Positions 1 to 5,303 of a stretch of DNA of 6,833 nt are shown here, piece after piece; position 1 is the first letter of the stretch; the number at the start of each line of letters is the position of its first letter. Where the stretch lies: the NCBI GenBank assembly GCA_013139755.1, contig WTAG01000071.1:1-6833 (forward strand), read 5' to 3'. Source of the DNA: Methylomarinum sp. (GTDB taxonomy: Bacteria; Pseudomonadota; Gammaproteobacteria; Methylococcales; Methylomonadaceae). A program made the position numbers and the translations under genes. The notes below the pieces were generated by a model. It saw only the letters and a list, made by a program, of their open reading frames with translations. It did no database searches and was not told the DNA's origin.

Positions 1-229
1 ATTGATAAGACAGTTGTGGTGTTTCGGCTTTTTGAGCATTTCTGAATTCAGGTGAATCAGGTTTGCGGGTATTTTGTGCAACAGGCGGTTGTGTGAGTAA
101 TTGCACCGAATGCGCAGTACATTGAAAAGGCTTTGTCTTGTTAGCCCAAGCTTGGTCAGGTAAATAGAGTAATAATAGACTGATGGCAAGTGCAATAACA
201 TGGCATTTTAATTGGCCAGACGCACGCAT
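1..229 (-). CDS. Secreted protein of unknown function, N-terminal part (cut by left edge)
   Basis: An open frame runs without a stop from an ATG at 229 to the left edge, giving 76 codons. The protein starts MRASGQLKCH, continues with a hydrophobic core (VIALAISLLLLYL) and ends in a signal-peptidase-like AWA site near residue 29, so it should be exported by Sec. The visible mature part is polar, rich in Gln, Pro, Thr and Lys, and has one Cys (about residue 36); I recognise no domain. An in-frame ATG at 286 would add 19 residues (MSALINPLYY...) and is the first possible start after a stop. Neither ATG has a clear Shine-Dalgarno sequence; I prefer 229 because it gives a normal-length signal peptide. 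The gene points the same way as the oxidase operon but lies beyond that operon's terminator, so it is probably transcribed separately. Confidence 0.6.
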   Translation of the reverse strand, partial: MRASGQLKCHVIALAISLLLLYLPDQAWANKTKPFQCTAHSVQLLTQPPVAQNTRKPDSPEFRNAQKAETPQLSYQ

Positions 230-337
230 AGGGCGGCTGTCAACGATGTTATTTAGGTAGTATAGAGGATTGATTAAAGCGGACATTAAAGATAAACGTT
301 ATATGTGTAGCATGTGCTGGCTGAATGAAAACCCGTC

Positions 338-378
338 TTAAAATAAATAACAGACTGCCTTTTTAGGGCAGCCTGTTA
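338..378 (-). terminator. Rho-independent terminator of the multicopper oxidase operon
   Basis: Bases 348-359 and 367-378 pair as a 12-bp stem with one A·C mismatch (354/372) around a 7-base loop (360-366). Read on the minus strand, the stem is followed directly by TTTATTTTAA (347-338), a T-rich tail. It begins 19 bases beyond the stop codon of the 652-residue gene, the expected place for the end of the three-gene unit. It has a T-rich tail only on the minus strand. Confidence 0.75.
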
Positions 379-397
379 ATGGGCAACTTACGTTATT

Positions 398-2356
398 TTA
401 ATGTAAAGAATACACCGCTACATCATGATGTAATGGGTCAAATTGATAAATACGTAAGCGACGGCTGGGTTCAAAGTTATAAGTGATATCAACTTTGTGT
501 GTGCTCAGAGTGCCATCATCAGCAACAGGTGGAACCATAATCATACCCCAGGGGCCACCGGCATTAGGCCAGGCGTGGAAACGACCAAAGGTGAAAAAAC
601 AGCCAGATCCGAGTTGAGGCGCGGCATTGATGTCTGGGTCACGAGGGCTCGGTTGCAAGAACTCTTCCATACCACCGGTATTCATGGGAAGTATTGTGTC
701 ATTGGTGACGATGTACTCTCCTGTCGACTGGTCGATAGCCAGATCCTGTTTACCAGGGTTTGGTGTTGTATCTAATAACACATCATCAATAATCGTGGTT
801 TCACTGCCGACAATAACCGTTTGTTCAGTGTGCTCATGAGCAGCTAAAGCAGTAGTTGGATCCGTTTCCTGGTACTGGTTTTCCCAGCCCCTGGAGCCAC
901 CAAAATCAACATTCATATAAGCATGTGGAAAGTTGTCACCATTCAACAGGGTAGCTTTGTAGTTGTAGGGGCGAAGTGTCCAGTCATGTGCGCAGCCATT
1001 ACAGATACCCTTATAGCTGGCAGGACCTTGGCCACTACCTTCACCTTGCAAACCCTGACGACTACCATATATGGTGTTGTTGGCGTAAAGCAGGGTAATG
1101 GTTGCATCAGGATCCGCAGCAACACCGGTAGGTAGTTTTGTTCTATCCATCCAATCCAGATATGACACCCTTAAATCTTTAATCATTTGATTTAATTGAT
1201 CCATGTCAAAGTGTTTGTTCCTGCCCTTTTGGTTAATATCATGTAGGATCATAGTCATGATGTTCCACATGCGTTTAGCTGGCGCGATGTCACCAATTTT
1301 AGCAATAGCCGCTAGTTTGGTTTCTTCGTTTAAGCGGGGGTTAAGACCAAAGACATCCGATTCCCATTGCACCAGCGTTCTACCACCGGCTACTGTAGTT
1401 GCATTTTCAATCACCTGTACTCGCGGTGGATGGATACGCCAACCCCAGGTGTAAGTCAGGTTGTAATACTTACCTAGAGTCTCCTTAATTTTAACGCTGT
1501 AACGATTTCCTTCATCCAACATTGGAAAGTAGGATTGATCCATAGATACATGAAATGGGCCGCGGCTGCCATCAGGTTTTTGGTCAAAATACATCACCAT
1601 GGGCGAGAAATCTTCCATACCATTATGTAGGATGTTAACGTGGTAGGTAATGGTCCAAGGAACATCTTGTACGGCACTGGGATCAACAAAAGCAGTATCT
1701 GATTCAATACGTTGATCAAAGTAGATCATTTCAACATCGATGTTACCGCCGGTGACAGTATCGCCTTCCTGACAGGGATTATGCTCTGCACAGCTCGGGA
1801 TGACGGTTTTTACCTTGTTTGGGCCATTATAGTGCAGCATGGGCATACCGCTATAAGCTCTGTCAGGGATAGGGTTGCCTTCAAGAATATCAATCCCCAT
1901 TTGCAGGAGGTCTTTATCCATCCAGTTCTTGTAACCTTCCGAAACTTCAAGCATGTCGATGACTTTATCCAGATCATCACTGGGTGATGCGATATTAATA
2001 CTTTCTTTTACTACCGGGCCATCATGCAAAAGATAGCGGCTATCGCCAATGCCATAGGCAGAAGGTTGGGTATTGGGCATTTCATCACCGTTAAAGTCGA
2101 ACATGTTACTGTTGACGGTGGGTAAAAAGTTACTGCCCGGTGGGTTGTCAAAAGGATTGACGGCATCAAAATGACCTTCTGGTGTAACCACAAAGGTGGT
2201 AGAGCCATCTTCAGACACTGTTTGCATGGAGGGGCCAGGTCTGGGCTGTGTGCCCGGGTGGCCTGCAATACCGGCTGCCAATACAGTGGTTGTTAATCCT
2301 GTACTGACTAAAAAGCCTAGGGTACTGGCTATTTTTGATTTTTTTATGGGTTTCAT
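398..2356 (-). CDS. Exported 652-residue protein of unknown function, third gene of the multicopper oxidase operon
   Basis: I do not recognise this family. The N-terminus (MKPIKKSKIA, then a hydrophobic stretch ending TTTVLA near residue 27) is a Sec signal peptide, so the mature protein of about 625 residues is extracytoplasmic. There is no later membrane segment. Composition suggests beta-rich domains with many aromatic, Asn, Asp and Met residues. It has five Cys: C189 and C195 (CAEHNPC), C452 and C455 followed by H457 (CNGCAH), and C586 in a Gly/Phe/Trp-rich segment with H594 and M605/M607. These could be disulfides or metal ligands. No haem CxxCH motif is present. The protein ends in a His-rich tail (LHHDVAVYSLH). 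The start is secure: AGGGAGG lies 7 bases before the ATG and overlaps the stop of the SCO-like gene, suggesting translational coupling. A role as partner of the oxidase is inference from position. Confidence 0.85.
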   Translation of the reverse strand: MKPIKKSKIASTLGFLVSTGLTTTVLAAGIAGHPGTQPRPGPSMQTVSEDGSTTFVVTPEGHFDAVNPFDNPPGSNFLPTVNSNMFDFNGDEMPNTQPSAYGIGDSRYLLHDGPVVKESINIASPSDDLDKVIDMLEVSEGYKNWMDKDLLQMGIDILEGNPIPDRAYSGMPMLHYNGPNKVKTVIPSCAEHNPCQEGDTVTGGNIDVEMIYFDQRIESDTAFVDPSAVQDVPWTITYHVNILHNGMEDFSPMVMYFDQKPDGSRGPFHVSMDQSYFPMLDEGNRYSVKIKETLGKYYNLTYTWGWRIHPPRVQVIENATTVAGGRTLVQWESDVFGLNPRLNEETKLAAIAKIGDIAPAKRMWNIMTMILHDINQKGRNKHFDMDQLNQMIKDLRVSYLDWMDRTKLPTGVAADPDATITLLYANNTIYGSRQGLQGEGSGQGPASYKGICNGCAHDWTLRPYNYKATLLNGDNFPHAYMNVDFGGSRGWENQYQETDPTTALAAHEHTEQTVIVGSETTIIDDVLLDTTPNPGKQDLAIDQSTGEYIVTNDTILPMNTGGMEEFLQPSPRDPDINAAPQLGSGCFFTFGRFHAWPNAGGPWGMIMVPPVADDGTLSTHKVDITYNFEPSRRLRIYQFDPLHHDVAVYSLH

Positions 2357-2363
2357 TGACTAT

Positions 2364-2370
2364 CCTCCCT
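2364..2370 (-). promoter_or_regulatory. Strong ribosome-binding site of the 652-residue gene, overlapping the upstream stop codon
   Basis: On the minus strand AGGGAGG sits 7 bases before the ATG at 2356. Its first bases overlap the TAG stop (2371-2369) of the SCO-like gene, so ribosomes finishing that gene are placed on this site. This supports both the start choice and coupled, roughly matched expression of the two proteins. Confidence 0.8.
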
Positions 2371-2995
2371 ATACACTGTGCAGGTCAACTAAAAATGGTT
2401 TATGGTGTTTGCCGACGCTTAAACGGGCGACAGCTTCAGCGATAAACAACGGGTGCTGGCGGCTTGCTTTGGATAACCAGCGACCGGTTTTTTCATTACC
2501 TACCCAAGTTAGACCATTGATACGGCCATGTACGCCAAAAGAACTTAATACCTCATGAATGTCTTCAGGCTGTCCGGTTAAAAATTTCCATTTGGCTCCA
2601 TGGGAATCAGCCAGTTCTTTTAAGGCTTCCGGGGTATCGTGATAAGGGTCAGTGGAGATAGTGTACATATTGACATCATCGCCTAAACGATCTGCCAGCA
2701 TTTCCTGAACTTTAATCAGATTGCTGATGACAGGATAGCGTTTCTCTCCTTTTACGGAGGTAAAATTGATTAAAACCAGTTTATCGTTGATTAATTGTTC
2801 ATAAAACCAGGCTTTTTGTTTGTTCTGGTCTTGCACAATAACCTGTGGAAAACGATTGGCATTAGGTCCGCCACTGGCTCGTGGACAGGCTTTAAGCATA
2901 GGGTTGCTGCCTGTTACATTGACGCCAGTTGCCGCGCCTGCGACCGCGGGCACAGCCAGCGCAGTTGCAGCGAGAAATTTTCTTCTATTGTTCAT
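2369..2995 (-). CDS. SCO/SenC-like thioredoxin-fold protein lacking the copper ligands, Tat-exported
   Basis: This 208-residue protein begins MNNRRKFLAATALA, a twin-arginine signal with a likely cut after AGA (residue 21). The mature part follows the SCO/SenC pattern: NRFPQV entry strand (47-52), FYEQL (64-68), the LVLINF strand (73-78), VQEMLADRLGDDVNMYTIS (96-114), DTPEALKELA (120-129) and WKFLTG (136-141). Family members carry CxxxC just after the LINF strand and a distal His; here the corresponding segment reads VKGEKRYPV (81-89), with Gly83 and Tyr87 at the expected Cys positions, and the expected His is replaced near N160. The only Cys is C37, near the mature N-terminus. Copper chaperoning or thiol chemistry by the usual site is therefore excluded. 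I chose the ATG at 2995 because AAGGAA lies 8 bases upstream and the Tat signal starts there; an in-frame ATG at 3070 would overlap the oxidase gene and bury the signal. Gap to the oxidase gene: 53 bases. The family call rests on remembered sequences. Confidence 0.85.
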   Translation of the reverse strand: MNNRRKFLAATALAVPAVAGAATGVNVTGSNPMLKACPRASGGPNANRFPQVIVQDQNKQKAWFYEQLINDKLVLINFTSVKGEKRYPVISNLIKVQEMLADRLGDDVNMYTISTDPYHDTPEALKELADSHGAKWKFLTGQPEDIHEVLSSFGVHGRINGLTWVGNEKTGRWLSKASRQHPLFIAEAVARLSVGKHHKPFLVDLHSV

Positions 2996-3001
2996 GATAG
3001 A

Positions 3002-3007
3002 TTCCTT
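3002..3007 (-). promoter_or_regulatory. Ribosome-binding site that decides the start of the SCO-like gene
   Basis: Minus-strand AAGGAA lies 6 to 7 bases before the ATG at 2995 (spacer TCTATC plus a shared T). It fixes the start at the twin-arginine signal peptide rather than at the upstream in-frame ATG at 3070, which lies inside the oxidase gene. Confidence 0.7.
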
Positions 3008-3048
3008 GAATTCTAAATATAAGATGTCTGGATTAGTTTGTCTGATGG

Positions 3049-4752
3049 TTAGCCTGGGGTAATATCCCAACGTAACATCATGGCGTTATCTTCATGGACA
3101 TTGTTATGACAATGAATGACATAGCGGCCGACAAAATCATCAAAACGATAGAAAACTTTGGCATGATCATTAGGGCCTAATGTGGCAACGTCTTTACGGG
3201 ACTTTAGTACACCTGTTGGTGCTTTACCATTCCATTCCAGTACCTGGAATTCTTCAAAATGGACGTGACATGGATGTGCCCATGAGCTGCCTGCATTACG
3301 GAAATGCCAAATTTCGGCAGTCCCCTGGCGAGGTGCAGCAGAAATAACGGTTGGATCCATAAAGCTACCATTGACTGTCCATAAGCCCATATCATGGTCG
3401 AAAACCCATTCGCGCTCGGCAACCACTTCATTAAGGTTAATACTTGGCAGTTTACGCAAGAAATCAGGCACCTGACTGTTATCGACAACATTGCTGTCAA
3501 CCACTCTAAATTGCATGACATTCATCTTGTTCGGGCCTTCCAGGCGACGACCGGAAGGTCCCTGACCATTGATTTGCTCCATAATGTTCAGTAATTCAAT
3601 GGTTTGACCCGGACTGTAACGAGAGAAATCAATAATGACATCCTGACGGTTGGCAGGTCCAAGTACCATTGTGGTCGCTTCAACAGGTTCTTCCAGTAAG
3701 TTTCCGTCATTAGAAATAATGAAGAAAGGTGAGGCATCGCTGAGTTGTAACTCATAAAAACGTGATGGACCACCATCATAAATACGGAAACGGTATTTGC
3801 GGCGTTCCACATTAAGAAATGGCATGACTTTTCTGTTTACCGTAATCAAGTCACCTAAATGACCATCGGTATCAAAAATGTTGTAAGTCGGATTACCATT
3901 ACTGTCAAAACGTACATCATGCAGAATTAAGGAGATGTCGTAACCATTAGCTTGTCCCGGTGCACCGCCAAATTGCATATTACCCGGTAAGCGTAATGCT
4001 TTAGGGTTTTTATCATTTTCATCACCGGAGTCGATATGGTCGTAGAAAATGGCCATACCTGATAGTCCCGCATAAACGTTAGTTGCGGTGAAATCAATCA
4101 TGTGATCGTGATACCAAAGACTACCCAATGCCTCGTTAGGATCATTACGGGCATACATCATTGCATGATGATGATCCCAGTATTGTCCAGGAACCGCAAA
4201 GTCCATGGGGTAGCCATCACTTTCTGATGCCGTATGTGCATTATGCAAGTGAGTGCTGATAGCCGGATAACCGATTGGCATTTTAATCTGATCAGCTGTG
4301 GGCAAGTCGTTGTGGCGACGGACAAATACTGGCTCACCATAACGTGCAACCAATGTTTCACCGGGGGTGCTGCCATTGTATAACCAGGCAATGGAACCGG
4401 CTTTTCCAGGGGTCAAGTTGGTTAATTGTGAATGGTAATTCCAGTAACCTTCGGTGATGCGTTGCTCATAATGTTTGACTGGCTGGAACTCATCAAAACG
4501 CTGATGCCGATTTGGATCAGGCGGTGTAGTTAGGCTATTAGGGTTAACTGGTTGCAAGGCATTCGGAAGAAATAATGGTTCTGTAAAAGGTGTAACCGGG
4601 GGGCTGTCGGGTTCTGTACCCGGGCTTCTGATACCTGTGGGGCGACAAAGCTGTGCTTGTGCCGACTGTGAAAACATGGAGCCACCGAAGATGGCTGGCG
4701 TGCTTAATGCAGCTGCACCGGCTTTTAATATCTGTCTTCTTTTTATCGTCAT
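3049..4752 (-). CDS. Tat-exported three-domain multicopper oxidase, CotA/bilirubin oxidase-like
   Basis: A 567-residue laccase-family enzyme: it oxidises a substrate (phenol, bilirubin-like, metal ion or other; not predictable here) at a type 1 copper and reduces O2 to water at a trinuclear centre, outside the cytoplasm. The start MTIKRRQILKAG is a twin-arginine signal with a likely AQA cut after residue 33, so it is folded, possibly with copper, before export. A Pro-rich linker follows (34-80). All four copper motifs are present: HLH (168-170), WYHDH (213-217), HPCHVH (493-498) and HCHNNVHEDNAM (547-558), the last with type 1 Cys548, His553 and axial Met558. D179 and E554 match the CotA proton-relay acids D116 and E498. 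Segments such as SDGYP and NVYAGL are typical of the CotA group. First gene of the operon; AAGG lies 9 bases before the ATG, inside a hairpin (see 4762-4779). Oddities: HLHN instead of HLHG, an extra Cys495 in motif 3, and HHHAMM (194-199). Confidence 0.93.
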   Translation of the reverse strand: MTIKRRQILKAGAAALSTPAIFGGSMFSQSAQAQLCRPTGIRSPGTEPDSPPVTPFTEPLFLPNALQPVNPNSLTTPPDPNRHQRFDEFQPVKHYEQRITEGYWNYHSQLTNLTPGKAGSIAWLYNGSTPGETLVARYGEPVFVRRHNDLPTADQIKMPIGYPAISTHLHNAHTASESDGYPMDFAVPGQYWDHHHAMMYARNDPNEALGSLWYHDHMIDFTATNVYAGLSGMAIFYDHIDSGDENDKNPKALRLPGNMQFGGAPGQANGYDISLILHDVRFDSNGNPTYNIFDTDGHLGDLITVNRKVMPFLNVERRKYRFRIYDGGPSRFYELQLSDASPFFIISNDGNLLEEPVEATTMVLGPANRQDVIIDFSRYSPGQTIELLNIMEQINGQGPSGRRLEGPNKMNVMQFRVVDSNVVDNSQVPDFLRKLPSINLNEVVAEREWVFDHDMGLWTVNGSFMDPTVISAAPRQGTAEIWHFRNAGSSWAHPCHVHFEEFQVLEWNGKAPTGVLKSRKDVATLGPNDHAKVFYRFDDFVGRYVIHCHNNVHEDNAMMLRWDITPG

Positions 4753-4761
4753 AATATTTAG

Positions 4762-4779
4762 CCTTGATTGGTTTCAAGG
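4762..4779 (-). promoter_or_regulatory. Hairpin that could hide the oxidase ribosome-binding site
   Basis: The minus strand has CCTTGA, a 6-base loop (AACCAA) and TCAAGG, a perfect 6-bp inverted repeat. The 3' arm contains AAGG (minus 4765-4762), the only Shine-Dalgarno-like sequence before the ATG at 4752. If the mRNA folds this way, translation of the oxidase would be reduced; a ligand or a protein could shift the balance. Alternatively it is a DNA operator or chance. Confidence 0.35.
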
Positions 4780-4946
4780 TTCTTGTTGTTAAAAGGGAGG
4801 AGTGATAGTTGTAGGGGCTATCTGTTATTTATTTTTAACTTCCTTATTGCTTACATTAGCCAAGCCAAATAAAAGGCGTATTACTTAATTTGGTCGAGAT
4901 TTAAACGTGAGTTAGCCATTGAGTTGCTTTCAACAAAGACTTCAAA

Positions 4947-4976
4947 ATTATGCATTGCTACATAAGTGAATAACAA
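4947..4976 (-). promoter_or_regulatory. Candidate sigma-70 promoter of the multicopper oxidase operon
   Basis: On the minus strand TTGTTA (4976-4971) and CATAAT (4952-4947) are separated by 18 bases. They match 4 of 6 and 5 of 6 consensus positions. The -35 box lies in the left arm of the inverted repeat at 4973-5009. The leader to the ATG at 4752 would be about 190 bases. In such AT-rich DNA, chance matches are common. Confidence 0.3.
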
Positions 4977-5009
4977 CGACAACCCCTGCCGTTTAGGGGC
5001 TGTTGTTGT
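4973..5009. repeat. 15-bp imperfect inverted repeat between the divergent genes
   Basis: Arms at 4973-4987 and 4995-5009 pair over 15 positions with one G·U and one A·C mismatch, around the 7-base loop GCCGTTT. The inner part is a GC block (CCCCT/AGGGG) and the outer part is ACAAC repeats. There is no T-run after the stem on either strand, and no gene ends here, so a terminator is unlikely. Each arm contains or abuts a candidate -35 box for one of the two divergent genes, at equal distance from the centre. It may be a shared operator or an RNA structure. Confidence 0.6.
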
Positions 5010-5034
5010 GAACTTTGTTGGTACTAACTATAAA
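5006..5034 (+). promoter_or_regulatory. Candidate sigma-70 promoter for glnE
   Basis: TTGTGA (5006-5011) and TATAAA (5029-5034) are 17 bases apart, the ideal spacing, and match 4 of 6 and 5 of 6 consensus positions. Transcription would start near 5041 and give a leader of about 260 bases before glnE, which holds several palindromes and an 8-codon reading frame. I see no better promoter closer to glnE. Confidence 0.4.
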
Positions 5035-5064
5035 AATAAATTGCAGAAAAAGTGAAGTTAATCA

Positions 5065-5160
5065 TATTAAGCAATTAATACGCCATAATTTTTATTTAAT
5101 GTAATCATAAGATTACGTCATGAGTATGTGCTTATTTTGTAATAAGTCATGGCATATGAC
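5065..5160. repeat. Cluster of four short perfect palindromes upstream of glnE
   Basis: Three perfect inverted repeats share the same geometry, 6-bp arms and a 4-base spacer: TATTAA/TTAATA (5065-5080), GTAATC/GATTAC (5101-5116) and CTTATT/AATAAG (5131-5146). A fourth, GTCAT/ATGAC with a 5-base spacer (5146-5160), adjoins the third. The arm sequences differ, so they are not copies of a single site. They may bind regulators or form a structured leader RNA. Confidence 0.45.
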
Positions 5161-5210
5161 GCGAAAAAATAAGTTAAATAACATAGTTTAATAAAATGGG
5201 AGGCTTTAAA

Positions 5211-5237
5211 ATGGTAGAAGGATCAGAGCCAATTTAG
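5211..5237 (+). CDS. Possible 8-codon leader peptide upstream of glnE
   Basis: ATG at 5211 opens an 8-codon frame encoding MVEGSEPI, ended by TAG. GGGAGG (5198-5203) lies 7 bases upstream, a stronger ribosome-binding site than glnE's own. Translation would end 66 bases before the glnE ATG. The stop region (CAATTT, 5230-5235) can pair with AAATTG (5244-5249), while the overlapping CCAAATTGAA (5242-5251) can pair with TTTAATTTGG (5281-5290) just before the glnE ribosome-binding site. The two pairings exclude each other, as in leader-controlled genes. No amino-acid bias in the peptide points to an attenuation signal. It may be a chance frame. Confidence 0.25.
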   Translation: MVEGSEPI

Positions 5238-5241
5238 TAAA

Positions 5242-5290
5242 CCAAATTGAAAAGTGAGGCCTTAGGTTCGCATCGGATGATTTAATTTGG
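5242..5290 (+). promoter_or_regulatory. Long-range stem just upstream of the glnE ribosome-binding site
   Basis: CCAAATTGAA (5242-5251) and TTTAATTTGG (5281-5290) are complementary over 10 positions, with one G·U pair. The stem would end 2 bases before the AGGAAG ribosome-binding site (5293-5298) of glnE and would enclose a 29-base loop. It competes with a smaller stem of 5230-5235 with 5244-5249. A structural role is inference. Confidence 0.3.
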
Positions 5291-5303
5291 ACAGGAAGAA
5301 AGT

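Noticed and set aside
419..432. A perfect 14-base palindrome TACATCATGATGTA
   Set aside because: It lies inside the coding end of the 652-residue gene and follows from the codons for His-His-Asp-Val.
986..1003. CNGCAH in the 652-residue protein as a haem c attachment site
   Set aside because: Haem c attachment needs CxxCH; here an Ala separates the second Cys from the His.
2369..3070. A longer start for the SCO-like gene at 3070
   Set aside because: It would add 25 residues before a clear twin-arginine signal and overlap the oxidase coding end; the ATG at 2995 has its own ribosome-binding site.
4762..4779. The CCTTGA/TCAAGG repeat as a CueR/MerR-type copper operator
   Set aside because: MerR-type operators lie between the -35 and -10 boxes with a long spacer; here no promoter boxes surround the repeat and it sits at the ribosome-binding site.
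4865..4893. A second CCAAAT...ATTTGG pair resembling the stem before glnE
   Set aside because: Only six bases per arm in AT-rich DNA with a different spacing; not enough to call a repeated site.
4973..5009. The intergenic hairpin as a transcription terminator
   Set aside because: No T-run follows on either strand and no gene ends here, since both neighbours are transcribed away from it.
5150..5165. TGGCATATGACGCG as a sigma-54 promoter for the nitrogen gene glnE
   Set aside because: It has the TGGCA half, but the required TTGC element at the correct spacing is absent.
5120..5191. A 23-codon plus-strand frame with a CLFCNKSWH zinc-finger-like motif
   Set aside because: There is no ribosome-binding site before its ATG and it lies across two palindromes in the glnE leader; most likely chance.
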